A DNA stretch of 36,152 bases from JBPCRW01 sp050996405 (GCA_050996405.1 JBPCRW010000095.1:1-36152); one strand, 5' to 3'. Counted from the first letter of the stretch, positions 23,165 to 31,270 are shown. A program made the numbers and translations. Notes: generated from the letters alone by a model not told the origin.

Positions 23165-23264
23165 GGCTTCAGGCTCCGCACAAGGTTTGAGTTGTGAACT
23201 CCGCTAGGCTGGGAACAGAGCAACGGCAGCAATTTCAGCTTGTGTTGCGGGAAAGTCTGAAGCC
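23165..23264 (+). ncRNA. ffs: Small signal recognition particle RNA (4.5S-like)
   Basis: The conserved helix-8 region is present: GTGAACTCCGCTAGGCTGGG then AACAGAGCAACGGCAGCA, close to the bacterial SRP consensus (GTGAACCCCG...CAGG...GGAA...AGCA). The ends GGCTTCAG and CTGAAGCC close the hairpin, giving about 100 bases. A T-run (23270-23277) follows as terminator. It binds Ffh for co-translational targeting. Position before dnaX matches scr in Bacillus. Confidence 0.9.
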
Positions 23265-23370
23265 TCCAGTTTTTTTGCTGTAAAATCGTATAATGGAAAG
23301 TAGATAATAAAATAGATACATCTCGCAAGGCTGATAAACTATCCATTTTCCGCAGGCTAATACTGTAAAT

Positions 23371-23400
23371 TAAAAGCGGTCATTCTTTTAAAATGACCGC
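23371..23400 (-). terminator. Rho-independent terminator
   Basis: On the minus strand the stem GCGGTCATT / AATGACCGC (23392-23400 with 23376-23384) is followed by TTTTAATTT. It ends the secreted-protein gene at 23436. Confidence 0.75.
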
Positions 23401-23435
23401 CCTTTCTATATCAACTTCAAGATATAACTTGACAT

Positions 23436-24377
23436 CTATTTAACGCCAATTCTAAACGGCGAATAGATAGTGCTGGCTGGTTGGTTAACATCGGTATCCT
23501 CAAGGGTGACGAATAAGCCAAAATCTTTAAGCGCAGTTGCGCCTAATATTTCACCTTCATGTTTAGCACCTGAGCTAACCGTTTGTCCGATTTTTGTGTA
23601 TTGTTTATCAGGCGAAACAGCCCAGAGAACGACACGTTTATTCGGAACGCTCTGCATATTATGAAAATGCATTTTTATTTGGTGTGTACCATCGTTGAGA
23701 TTACTGACAAAGGTATTCGCCCTTAAACCTTTAAATCCAGGCGAAAAGTCAATGGCAATTTTGGTGTTTTTTGCAGTAAAACTCGGCACTCCCAAAAGCG
23801 GAACATCGTAAGTTGAAGAAACGGTTTGACCTGTAGCGACTTGTTTCGTTCCGGTCGTAGTAAGAACACTGTTATTTTCAACGGTGCGATTCACAACGGC
23901 ATAGCCTTGCGGCACGGCACTGCGAAAAACAACCGGTGTATCGGAGCCGATAGAACTCAATCCTGCGTTCGGCGAAAGAACGAGCATAAATTTATCCATC
24001 GGGGTTTTGTAAGTCACTTGGCTCATCCCGTTGGCAATGCTGGCGGGTCCGAGCAGCGTGACCGCCCCCGCCGGGTCAACTGCATACACATAATAATTAG
24101 GCGCGTCTGCCGGAAGCCCCGACAAATCAAGATTAATAGTGGTTTCGTCGCCCATTCTCGTGATGTGCGCGATTCCCTTTGCGCCGGTCATAGTCGCTCC
24201 GGGCATTAAATCAACCATTACTTCCTTGCCGACCGGATACTGAATAACAGTATAAGTTCCGTCCGCGTTCTGCACGGTTTTGGTCACGGTAGTAGTCGTA
24301 TTTTGGGCATATGAAACGCCCGTTAAAGCAACAAAAAGAGCAAGCCCGCTGATGCTCAACAAAAATTTCTTAATCAT
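23436..24377 (-). CDS. Secreted protein of unknown function
   Basis: A signal peptide (residues 1-24, LLSISGLALFVALTGVSYA) precedes about 290 residues predicted as beta-rich. Features: Thr-rich start (NTTTTVTKTV), VDLMPGATMTGAKGIAHI, then two similar beta modules with VYAVDPAGAVTLLGPASI and LWAVSPDKQYTKIGQTV that resemble each other and the anti-sigma-K (RskA) type of beta domain. No membrane segment or catalytic motif is evident. A strong ribosome site (AAGGAGAT) precedes the ATG. It interrupts the conserved tadA-SRP RNA-dnaX neighbourhood on the opposite strand and has its own terminator. Confidence 0.6.
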   Translation of the reverse strand: MIKKFLLSISGLALFVALTGVSYAQNTTTTVTKTVQNADGTYTVIQYPVGKEVMVDLMPGATMTGAKGIAHITRMGDETTINLDLSGLPADAPNYYVYAVDPAGAVTLLGPASIANGMSQVTYKTPMDKFMLVLSPNAGLSSIGSDTPVVFRSAVPQGYAVVNRTVENNSVLTTTGTKQVATGQTVSSTYDVPLLGVPSFTAKNTKIAIDFSPGFKGLRANTFVSNLNDGTHQIKMHFHNMQSVPNKRVVLWAVSPDKQYTKIGQTVSSGAKHEGEILGATALKDFGLFVTLEDTDVNQPASTIYSPFRIGVK

Positions 24378-24768
24378 AAAAATCTCCTTTCAATTATTCT
24401 GAAAATCTGACGATTTGAACGCCAATTGCGTTAATTTAGAATTTATTTTTCCGATTTTGCAAACACTTTAAGTCAGGCTGCAAACACCGTGCCAGCCAAG
24501 CAAATATTCTTTATTTGCAAAGTTTAGCGGCATCAAAAGAATTTCTGAGAAACAAGATGTTTTTAACTGTATTAAAACTTGACGCGACAGGTCAACAATT
24601 AAAATAAAATTAAGGCACTGCTATCGTCTTTTATTTTCACCAATTTCGGAGATTGAAACAAGAATTTTATCGCTTGTTTTTATAGAGCGGTATCTAGTGA
24701 TAGAATACTTTTTTGGATGCAGTATTTGACACTTCTTAGCACTCTGCGAAACAACAAAAGCAAAGTTT
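24378..24768. other. Divergent intergenic region between the secreted-protein gene and dnaX
   Basis: About 390 AT-rich bases. TTGAC/GTCAA inverted repeat at 24579-24595 could be an operator; on the minus strand a TTGACC with an 18-base spacer to TACAGT is a weak promoter for the secreted-protein gene. No clear promoter for dnaX is recognised. No gene seen. Confidence 0.4.
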
Positions 24769-26607
24769 ATGGCTTACCAAGTTATCGCCCGCAAATGGCG
24801 ACCGCAAACATTTGAAGAAGTTACCGGACAGGAAGCGATTACGCGCACTCTGCGAAACGCTATCGAACACGACCGGCTGCATCACGCTTATCTATTTAGC
24901 GGCGCGCGAGGTGTCGGAAAAACCACGACCGCCAGACTTTTAGCCAAATCATTAAACTGTCATAAAACCGATAAACCAAATTCGTTTCCCTGCTCGCCGA
25001 ATGATGCGACGGCTTGCGCTTCGTGCCTTGAAATTGCCGAAGGGCGTTCGATTGACGTGCTGGAAATTGACGCGGCATCAAACACGGGCGTGGATAATGT
25101 CCGCGAAGTCATCATCAATAATCTCGGCATTTCTCCGGCGCGTGACCGTTACAAAGTTTTTATCATTGACGAAGTTCATATGCTTTCTCCTTCGTCGTTT
25201 AACGCCCTGCTCAAGTCCGTCGAAGAACCGCCGCCCAATGTCGTTTTTATAATGGCGACGACCGAACTGCACAAAATTCCCGACACTATTTTGTCGCGCT
25301 GTCAGGAATTTGATTTTCGGACGATTGCGGCAGCGAAGATTTTCGAGCGTTTGAAAATTATCGCCGATGCGGAAAAAATCGATGTGTCCGGCGCGGCTCT
25401 GCGCGAGATTGCCCGCAGCGGCGAAGGCTCGATGCGCGACGCGCAAAGTAATTTTGACCAGGTTATAAGTTTTTCGGACGCAAAGATTGAAGCGCGGGAT
25501 GTGATGAACGCGCTCGGCATAGCGAGTTCGGAAATGCTGTCGCAGACAGTCGAAGCGATTGCCGCGAAAAACGCTGCCGGTATTTTGCAGGTGGTCGAAG
25601 ATTTAACCCGTCGCGGGCAGGATTTGCGCTCATTTTGTCGTGATTTATTATCGCATTTTCGTGATTTGCTCGTCGCTAAAATCGCGCCCGATGCGGACGA
25701 GTTTTTCGATTCCGCCGTTTTGAGCCGCGAAGAATTATCAAAACAAACCGAAAATTTTACCGAAGCCGATTTGATTCGTTTTTTTAATTCGTTGAGCGAA
25801 ACCGAAAGCAAATTGCGGGAGGCAACGCAGTCGCGCTACACGCTCGAAATCGGTCTGGTCAAACTCATCGAAATGCGCCGTGTCGCGCCGCTCGAAAAAA
25901 TTCTCGAACGTCTGACGCATTTAGAAAGCGCGTTTGCGAATGGAAATTCTCCGGTTGTTGAAAATTCGTCAAAACCGATTGGATTATCCGGTTTCGCCGC
26001 GCCGGACGCAGAAAAAAAAACTCTGAAAAGTGATTCTCCGCCTGAAGACGCGCCGTTTCCGGTTTCTTCGCAAACGGCGCGGGATTTTCCGGTTGAATCG
26101 AACATCAAAGTTCCCGAAAAACCGTTAATTATTAAAACGGAAATTCCCGCCGCCGCCAACGAAAATTTCATTCCGGTAATTTCCGATTCGTTTTTTGTCA
26201 GGCTGCCGCCGCTTTCCGCCGAAGACCTCGAACATATCGAAGACAACCGGCTTGATTCCGCCTATGAAGATAAATTGCTGTCGTCGGGCGAGACGCTGAA
26301 CGTTATCAAAACCGCTTCCGCGCTGGTCAAAAATGCTTTGGGAGCGAACGAATTGACAAACGATTCATCAAATTTTGACTCTCCGGTTTCCAACACCGCA
26401 GCCGCTTTTGCTCCCGCCAAAACTCCTGCGAAACCGATTTCGACCGCGCCGGTTTTTGAACCCGAAAAGATTTCCGACGAGATGCCCGTTCTGCCCGAAA
26501 ACCCGACCGACGAAGATTTATGGAAATATGCCGGAAATCATCCGAAAGTGAAACTGGCATTGCGGGTCTTTCGCGGAAAAATCACGAGCGTTTCCAGAGA
26601 AGTGTAA
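24769..26607 (+). CDS. dnaX: DNA polymerase III subunits gamma and tau
   Basis: Clamp-loader ATPase. Walker A GARGVGKTT is at residues 45-53, the zinc-binding Cys are 64, 75, 83 and 86 (NCHK, FPCSP, TACASC), Walker B is FIIDEVHML near 129-137, and the sensor/SRC motif SRCQEF is present. Domain III ends near residue 370. The C-terminal 240 residues are Pro/Ser/Lys-rich and variable, as in tau. ATG at 24769 lacks a ribosome site. No recR or YbaB gene follows, unlike in B. subtilis. Confidence 0.95.
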   Translation: MAYQVIARKWRPQTFEEVTGQEAITRTLRNAIEHDRLHHAYLFSGARGVGKTTTARLLAKSLNCHKTDKPNSFPCSPNDATACASCLEIAEGRSIDVLEIDAASNTGVDNVREVIINNLGISPARDRYKVFIIDEVHMLSPSSFNALLKSVEEPPPNVVFIMATTELHKIPDTILSRCQEFDFRTIAAAKIFERLKIIADAEKIDVSGAALREIARSGEGSMRDAQSNFDQVISFSDAKIEARDVMNALGIASSEMLSQTVEAIAAKNAAGILQVVEDLTRRGQDLRSFCRDLLSHFRDLLVAKIAPDADEFFDSAVLSREELSKQTENFTEADLIRFFNSLSETESKLREATQSRYTLEIGLVKLIEMRRVAPLEKILERLTHLESAFANGNSPVVENSSKPIGLSGFAAPDAEKKTLKSDSPPEDAPFPVSSQTARDFPVESNIKVPEKPLIIKTEIPAAANENFIPVISDSFFVRLPPLSAEDLEHIEDNRLDSAYEDKLLSSGETLNVIKTASALVKNALGANELTNDSSNFDSPVSNTAAAFAPAKTPAKPISTAPVFEPEKISDEMPVLPENPTDEDLWKYAGNHPKVKLALRVFRGKITSVSREV

Positions 26608-26685
26608 ATTTTTTTACGGTTTTCAAAAAATTTCGGAACAAATTGAAATCTGCGGCGTATTACAGACACGGAGGTAGTTTACAAA

Positions 26686-26892
26686 ATGCGTAATCCGATT
26701 GTTGCAGGAATTTTAAGTCTTTTGCTTCCCGGTGTCGGGCAAATTTATAATGGGCGCGTTCTGATTGGAATCATCTGGTTGATAGTTACGGGTTTTTCGT
26801 GGATTGGTTCTGCCGGACTTTTGGGCTGGGTCGTTCATCTTTTTGCCGCGTGGTGCGCTTACAGCTACGCCAAAGATAATCCGGTCAGATAA
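26686..26892 (+). CDS. Small two-helix membrane protein
   Basis: A 68-residue protein with PIVAGILSLLLPGVGQIYNG followed by IGIIWLIVTGF and a second helix (LGWVVHLFAAWCAYSYA). The LLPGVGQIYNGR turn is the TM2/DUF5683-like signature between membrane helices. Function unknown. A strong ribosome site (CGGAGGT) precedes the ATG and an intrinsic terminator follows, so it is a genuine short gene downstream of dnaX. Confidence 0.75.
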   Translation: MRNPIVAGILSLLLPGVGQIYNGRVLIGIIWLIVTGFSWIGSAGLLGWVVHLFAAWCAYSYAKDNPVR

Positions 26893-26920
26893 AAAAGTTT
26901 TCATCCTTATCCTCCTGGAT

Positions 26921-26950
26921 AGCCTGACGCGCGTGCGTCAGGCTTTTTTT
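26921..26950 (+). terminator. Rho-independent terminator
   Basis: Perfect 10-bp stem AGCCTGACGC (26921-26930) with GCGTCAGGCT (26935-26944), GCGT loop, then seven Ts. It ends the small membrane gene transcript. Confidence 0.92.
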
Positions 26951-26990
26951 CGTTTTCCAATCAAGTGAATTTAACGTAGAATTTACTTCA

Positions 26991-27050
26991 GTGGTGGGTG
27001 GTAAATGGCGAGTGATTAGTGAAAATCCAAAACTCACCACTCACCACTAA
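26991..27050. repeat. Heptamer element 12 (word GTGGTGG)
   Basis: Heptamers GTGGTGG, GTGGTAA, ATGGCGA, GTGATTA, GTGAAAA from 26991, then the inverse words TCACCAC twice at 27034-27047. It ends just before the psd start. Confidence 0.75.
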
Positions 27051-27055
27051 AGAAG

Positions 27056-27679
27056 ATGGTTAAAGAAGGTTTCCCGTTTGTCGGATTTGCATTTTTAATT
27101 GCGGTGATTTTCGCGGTCTGCGCTGTCGTTTTCGCGTCCGCGCTGCTGTGGATTGGCGCGGGCGTTTTTATTCTGCTCGCGGTTTTTACGGCGTATTTTT
27201 TCCGCGACCCGCAGCGCGTAATTTCAGACGAATCGGACATTATCGTTTCACCTGCTGACGGTCGCGTAACGCGCGTCGAAGAAAACGAAACCGGAAAATT
27301 TATCAGCATTTTTTTATCGCCCGTTGACGTGCATATCAATCGCGCGCCGATTGCCGGAAAAATTACGAAAATCGATTACGTCTTCGGCAAAAAAATGCCC
27401 GCTACCAGCAATAATGCCAGCCTGATTAACGAGCGAAATTCTTTAACTATCAAAGGCGAGAAAATTACGGTCGTCTGCACGCAGATTGCCGGAATTGTCG
27501 CCCGCCGGATTGTCTGCTGGAAAAAAGCTGGCGAGGATTTAACGCTCGGCGAAAAATTCGGGCTTATCAAATTCAGTTCGCGCACCGATTTGCAAATGCC
27601 TTTTAATGTTGACTTGATGGTCAAAGTTGATGATAGAGTAAAAGGCGGCGAGAGCGTCATCGGAAAAATCAGAAGCTAG
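27056..27679 (+). CDS. psd: Phosphatidylserine decarboxylase, short (type II) form
   Basis: Converts phosphatidylserine to phosphatidylethanolamine at the membrane. Two N-terminal membrane helices (residues about 5-48) are followed by FFRDPQR, SPADGR, FLSPVDVHINRAPIAG and GLIKFSSRTDLQMPF. In this family self-cleavage occurs before a Ser in a GS pair (usually FGSR); here the pair is Ser174-Ser175, with Ser replacing Gly. The ASLINER region also differs from the usual DKASxxNER. ATG at 27056. The stop codon (27677) begins heptamer element 13. It forms a PE-synthesis pair with pssA. Confidence 0.9.
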   Translation: MVKEGFPFVGFAFLIAVIFAVCAVVFASALLWIGAGVFILLAVFTAYFFRDPQRVISDESDIIVSPADGRVTRVEENETGKFISIFLSPVDVHINRAPIAGKITKIDYVFGKKMPATSNNASLINERNSLTIKGEKITVVCTQIAGIVARRIVCWKKAGEDLTLGEKFGLIKFSSRTDLQMPFNVDLMVKVDDRVKGGESVIGKIRS

Positions 27680-27770
27680 TGCAAAATGCAAAGTGCAAAA
27701 TGAAAGCCGAGTTTTGAGATTGAAACAAATTCAAACGTTTTCTTGAATTTTGAATTTTGCATTGTTCTAA
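27677..27770. repeat. Heptamer element 13 (words GCAAAAT and TTGAATT)
   Basis: Left words GCAAAAT, GCAAAGT, GCAAAAT (27681-27701); right words TTGAATT twice and TTGCATT (27743-27763), in part complementary. It contains the psd stop codon and ends a few bases before the pssA ATG. Confidence 0.7.
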
Positions 27771-27772
27771 CT

Positions 27773-28666
27773 ATGGCAATCGAAGAACAAAATCAGCCCG
27801 TCCACAGAGGCTTAAAAAAAGGGCTTTATCTGATTCCGTCGGCGTTCACGGCGGCGAATATCGGGATGGGTTTTCTCGCGGTTTTAGCGTCGCTTCACGG
27901 TTTTCAGCTTGCACAAATAAACGCCGACCAAGCCGCCGTTTATTTCGACTATGCGGCAAAAGCGATTGCCTTTGCGATTTTGTTTGACACGCTCGACGGG
28001 CGCGTGGCGCGGATGACGAAAACCGCGACCGAAATCGGCGTGCAGCTTGACTCTTTAGCCGACGTTCTGACATTCGGAATCGCGCCGATAGTTTTGGCTT
28101 ACGGCTGGTCAATCGGCGCGACGTTCGGCGAAGACAATTCGATGCATGGACTCGGAATTTTCGTGCTGTTTATGTATCTGATGTGCGGAACTTTTCGCCT
28201 GGCGAGATTTAATTTGCAGGCGACTCGCCCGCGCGTTCTGGCGCAGGGAACGCCGAAAATAGACAAGAAAAATTTTGTCGGGCTGCCGATTCCGCCCGCC
28301 GCCGGACTCGTTGCGGCAATTGTTCATTTCAAACCGCGCCCGCTGAATTTTTACGGCGAAAACTGGTCGGATTTTTACACAATTTTGATAATGATTTTGC
28401 TGGCGGGATTGGGGCTTTTGATGGTCAGCACGATTCGCTACACGAGTTTCAAAAGCGTCGGCGTAAGTCGCCGCAGCGTCTATCTGATTTTGATTATCGC
28501 GGCGGTCGGAATGCTGGCGTGGCTTTATTCGCGCTACGTTTTTTTGATTATCGCGGCGGCTTATGTTTCGCACGGACTCATTTTTTATTTAACCGGACTC
28601 CTGCGCCCGTCGAAAAAAGAAGCCGCAAGAACCGACGCGGAACTGACCGAAGAAACCGATCGATAA
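27773..28666 (+). CDS. pssA: CDP-diacylglycerol-serine O-phosphatidyltransferase
   Basis: Makes phosphatidylserine from CDP-diacylglycerol and serine. The CDP-alcohol phosphotransferase signature is complete: DTLDGRVAR followed by eight residues, then GVQLDSLADVLTFGIAP. About seven membrane helices span the rest. The SAFTAANIGMGFLA N-terminus is typical. ATG at 27773 is chosen over the TTG at 27743, which lies within repeat DNA. It acts right before Psd in phosphatidylethanolamine synthesis; both genes are in the same orientation. Confidence 0.92.
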   Translation: MAIEEQNQPVHRGLKKGLYLIPSAFTAANIGMGFLAVLASLHGFQLAQINADQAAVYFDYAAKAIAFAILFDTLDGRVARMTKTATEIGVQLDSLADVLTFGIAPIVLAYGWSIGATFGEDNSMHGLGIFVLFMYLMCGTFRLARFNLQATRPRVLAQGTPKIDKKNFVGLPIPPAAGLVAAIVHFKPRPLNFYGENWSDFYTILIMILLAGLGLLMVSTIRYTSFKSVGVSRRSVYLILIIAAVGMLAWLYSRYVFLIIAAAYVSHGLIFYLTGLLRPSKKEAARTDAELTEETDR

Positions 28667-28704
28667 GAGGCAGAAACCCGATCGCGTGGGAGGGTGCGGA
28701 TTTT

Positions 28705-28731
28705 CCGCCCTTGCTCATGCGCGGGCTTCCG
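28705..28731. repeat. GC-rich repeat family G2, copy 1 (in the DegT 3' end)
   Basis: Read on the minus strand: CGGAAGCCCGC, GCATGAGC, AAGGGCGG. The same two outer blocks occur at 31271-31300 with a different middle. Contains the stop codon of the DegT aminotransferase gene. Confidence 0.65.
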
Positions 28732-29848
28732 TCTTTGTAAAAAACTCGACTATTTTTTCCGCCACAAAATTCTGCTGCTCGTCCGTTAGTTCTGGATAAA
28801 TCGGGAGCGCGAGAGTTTCGCGCGAAGCCGCTTCCGCTTCGGGAAAATCGCCTTCTTTATAACCTAAGTACGCAAAACATTCCTGCAAATGAAGCGGAAC
28901 GGGATAATAAATATCCGTGCCGATTTCATTATCCGCGAGAAATTTTTTCAACTCGTCGCGCCGTTCTGGAACGCGGACGACGAACTGATTATAAATATGC
29001 CGCACGTCGGTTCGTTCAAGCGGCAAAATAATTTGCTCGGTGATACCGGCATTGAACAAAAGTTTTTTGTAGAATTGCGCGTTCTCGTAACGCTTATCCG
29101 ACCAAGAATCGAGATGCGGAAGTTTAACGCGCAAAATCGCTGCCTGCATCGCGTCGAGCCGTGAATTAAGTCCAATCCATTTGTGATAATAACGCTCGAA
29201 CGAACCGTGAACCCGAAGCGCGAAAAGTTTTTTCGCCAATTCTTCATCGCTCGTCGTCATAAATCCCGCGTCGCCCATTCCGCCCAGATTTTTCGACGGG
29301 TAAAAACTAAAACAGCCGATTTCGCCAATCGAACCGGCGCGCTCGCCGTATTCTTCCGCCCCGATTGCCTGCGCCGCGTCTTCGATAACCGGAATTTTAT
29401 GCCTTCCGACTATTTCCAGAATTCTCTGCATTTCGGCGCACTGCCCGTAAAGATGCACGGGCAGAATCGCTTTTGTCCGCCGCGTAATTTTTTCCTCGAT
29501 TCCGTTGACGCCGATGTTGTAGGTGTGCGGTTCGATGTCAACAAAAACGGGCGTTGCGCCGAGCCGCGCAATCGAACTTGCCGACGCGAAAAAACTATAC
29601 GGCGTGGTGATAACTTCGTCGCCGCGCCCGATGTCATACGCCATCAGCGCGAGCATCAGCGCGTCCGTTCCCGAAGCGCAGCCGATGGCGAATTTAGTTT
29701 GGCAATAAGCGGCTAATTCTTTTTCCAAAGCCTCGACTTCGCCGCCCAAAATAAAACCGTTCGAGTCTAAAACTTTAGCGATTGCCGCGTCAATTTCGGG
29801 ACGCAAAGCCTGATTTTGTTCTTTCAAATCTAATAAAGGAACTTTCAT
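28715..29848 (-). CDS. DegT/DnrJ/EryC1/StrS-family sugar aminotransferase
   Basis: PLP-dependent aminotransferase acting on nucleotide-linked keto-sugars in polysaccharide or LPS/O-antigen sugar synthesis. Signature residues: FILGGEVEALEKELAAY, GCASGTDALMLAL, TTPYSFFASASSIARLGATPVFVDI, EDAAQAIGAEE, and FSFYPSKNLGGMGDAG with the PLP lysine. The substrate cannot be told. ATG at 29848; an upstream TTG at 29857 is in repeat DNA. The last residues and stop codon fall in a G2 repeat. Divergent from nth; the shared upstream DNA is the palindromic heptamer element 14. Confidence 0.9.
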   Translation of the reverse strand: MKVPLLDLKEQNQALRPEIDAAIAKVLDSNGFILGGEVEALEKELAAYCQTKFAIGCASGTDALMLALMAYDIGRGDEVITTPYSFFASASSIARLGATPVFVDIEPHTYNIGVNGIEEKITRRTKAILPVHLYGQCAEMQRILEIVGRHKIPVIEDAAQAIGAEEYGERAGSIGEIGCFSFYPSKNLGGMGDAGFMTTSDEELAKKLFALRVHGSFERYYHKWIGLNSRLDAMQAAILRVKLPHLDSWSDKRYENAQFYKKLLFNAGITEQIILPLERTDVRHIYNQFVVRVPERRDELKKFLADNEIGTDIYYPVPLHLQECFAYLGYKEGDFPEAEAASRETLALPIYPELTDEQQNFVAEKIVEFFTKTEARA

Positions 29849-29856
29849 TTTTATCA

Positions 29857-29885
29857 ATTATCAATTATCAATTAACAATTATCAA
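29857..29885 (-). promoter_or_regulatory. Mirror-image sigma70-like promoter for the DegT gene
   Basis: The left arm is the exact complement of the right, so TTGATA (29880-29885), 17 bases, GATAAT (29857-29862) are read on the minus strand. The DegT ATG at 29848 is again 8 bases after the -10. Confidence 0.6.
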
Positions 29886-29896
29886 TCGGACGAATG

Positions 29897-29925
29897 TTGA
29901 TAATTGTTAATTGATAATTGATAAT
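29897..29925 (+). promoter_or_regulatory. Sigma70-like promoter for nth inside the palindrome
   Basis: TTGATA at 29897-29902, a 17-base spacer, GATAAT at 29920-29925; each box matches five of six consensus bases. The nth ATG begins 8 bases after the -10, so the transcript would be leaderless or nearly so. Confidence 0.6.
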
Positions 29926-29933
29926 TGTCTTCG

Positions 29934-30578
29934 ATGATTGCCGACAAACGGAAACGCGCCGCCAAAATTATCAAACGCTTAAAAAAAGAATACCCAGACG
30001 CGCATTGCGCTCTGAATCACACAAACGCTTTCGAGCTTTTGGTCGCCACGATTCTTTCCGCGCAATGCACCGACGGGCGCGTCAACATCGTCACCGTCGA
30101 ACTCTTTCGCAAATATCGCGCGCCGCACGATTATTTGAATGTTACGCAGGAAGAACTGGAAAAAGATATTCATTCGACCGGCTTTTTCCGCAACAAAGCG
30201 AAAAGTATTCGCGGAGCGAGCGAAAAAATTATCGAAAATTTCGGCGGCGAAATTCCGCAGACAATGAACGAGCTTTTGACTTTAAACGGCGTGGCGCGAA
30301 AAACGGCGAATGTCGTTTTGGGAAACGCTTTCGGCATCGCGTCGGGCGTGGTTGTTGACACGCACGTTTCACGCCTGTCGCAAAGACTGGGTTTAACCGA
30401 AAAATCCGTGCCGGAAAAAATCGAAAAGGATTTAAACGAATTAGTTCCGAAAAAGGATTGGATAATGTTTCCGCATTTATTGATTTTTCACGGCAGAAAA
30501 ATCTGTCAGGCGCGAAAACCGAAATGCGCGGAATGCGTTTTGGAAAATATCTGTCCGAAAATCGGAGTAGTGAAGTAG
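29934..30578 (+). CDS. nth: Endonuclease III
   Basis: DNA glycosylase/AP lyase for oxidised pyrimidines in base excision repair. The helix-hairpin-helix GVARKTANVVLGNAFG has the catalytic Lys, VVDTHVSRLSQRLGL has the catalytic Asp, and the [4Fe-4S] site CQARKPKCAECVLENIC has the C-x6-C-x2-C-x5-C spacing. Length (214) is typical. ATG at 29934. The stop codon (30576-30578) is the first base set of hairpin 15, shared with the convergent cobO. Confidence 0.94.
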   Translation: MIADKRKRAAKIIKRLKKEYPDAHCALNHTNAFELLVATILSAQCTDGRVNIVTVELFRKYRAPHDYLNVTQEELEKDIHSTGFFRNKAKSIRGASEKIIENFGGEIPQTMNELLTLNGVARKTANVVLGNAFGIASGVVVDTHVSRLSQRLGLTEKSVPEKIEKDLNELVPKKDWIMFPHLLIFHGRKICQARKPKCAECVLENICPKIGVVK

Positions 30579-30650
30579 CTACAAAAAGGCACAAAAAATA
30601 CAAAAAATTGAAGAGTTTTATTTTGTGTTTTTTGTGCCTTTTTGTGGCTA
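30576..30650. repeat. Word-repeat hairpin 15, between convergent nth and cobO
   Basis: TAGCTACAAAAAGGCACAAA starts the 30-base left arm 30576-30605; the right arm 30621-30650 pairs with it, two differences being G-U pairs in RNA. Words CACAAAAAA and TACAAAAAA repeat with period 9-10. It holds the nth stop codon and could end both transcripts. Confidence 0.8.
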
Positions 30651-30656
30651 TTACTT

Positions 30657-31232
30657 TTAAAATTCAATTCCCTGTTGAGCGTAAGTTCCGGCTTGAAACG
30701 GATGTTTGATTTCCTTCATTTCCGTGACTAAATCCGCCGCTTCGACTAATTCGGGCGGTGCGTTTCTGCCGGTTAAGACGATGTGCAGATGCGGTTGTTT
30801 TTCGCGGACGGCTTTGATTTCGTTCAGCACTTTTTGCAAATCTAAAAATTTATAATCGAGAACATAAACGAGTTCGTCAAAAACCAGCAAATCGTATTCT
30901 TCCGAATGCATTTTTTCGACGCACAACGCCCAGGTTTCTTCGCTCGTTTTGATGTCCTGTGCGGGATTTTTCGTATCCCACGTAAAGCCGTCGCCCATCG
31001 TGTGAACTTCGATTCCCAAAATTTCCGCCGATTCGTGTTCGCCGTAGCGGTCATTTTTCGACTTCATAAACTGAATCATACAACAGTTCATTCCGCGCCC
31101 CACCGCCCGCATCATCAATCCCAACGCACAGGTCGTTTTGCCTTTGCCGTCGCCGGTGTTGACCATCAGCAAACCTTTCGTGTTTTCCTTGTAACCTTCG
31201 CGCCGCCACTTGTAACGTTTTTCTTTCGTCAT
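30657..31232 (-). CDS. cobO: Cob(I)yrinic acid a,c-diamide adenosyltransferase
   Basis: CobA/CobO/BtuR-type adenosyltransferase that adds the 5'-deoxyadenosyl ligand from ATP to cobalt in corrinoid salvage or synthesis. P-loop NTGDGKGKTTCALGL is at about residues 25-39; FMKSKNDRYGEHE, VFDELVYVLDYKFLD and HIVLTGRNAPPEL are family features. Length (191) is standard. No other cobalamin gene and no cobalamin riboswitch is seen nearby. ATG at 31232. Confidence 0.92.
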   Translation of the reverse strand: MTKEKRYKWRREGYKENTKGLLMVNTGDGKGKTTCALGLMMRAVGRGMNCCMIQFMKSKNDRYGEHESAEILGIEVHTMGDGFTWDTKNPAQDIKTSEETWALCVEKMHSEEYDLLVFDELVYVLDYKFLDLQKVLNEIKAVREKQPHLHIVLTGRNAPPELVEAADLVTEMKEIKHPFQAGTYAQQGIEF

Positions 31233-31270
31233 AAATTTAATAAGTAGCCGGACAGAATTGTTTTATAAAT

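Larger units (their letters stand above)
29851..29927. repeat. Heptamer element 14 (word TTATCAA), 31-bp perfect palindrome
   Basis: Five TTATCAA/TTAACAA words in the left arm (29855-29885) pair perfectly, over 31 bases, with 29897-29927 around an 11-base loop. It occupies almost all of the 85-base space between the divergent genes degT and nth. Confidence 0.9.

Noticed and set aside
23289..23294. TATAAT box downstream of SRP RNA
   Set aside because: No -35 match at the proper distance and no gene follows on that strand.
22906..23346. Minus-strand frame across the tRNA-Ser and SRP RNA genes
   Set aside because: It crosses two tRNAs and the SRP RNA; residues reflect RNA genes and repeats.
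29851..29927. CRISPR array
   Set aside because: The repeats are 7-nt words without spacers, and no cas gene is present.
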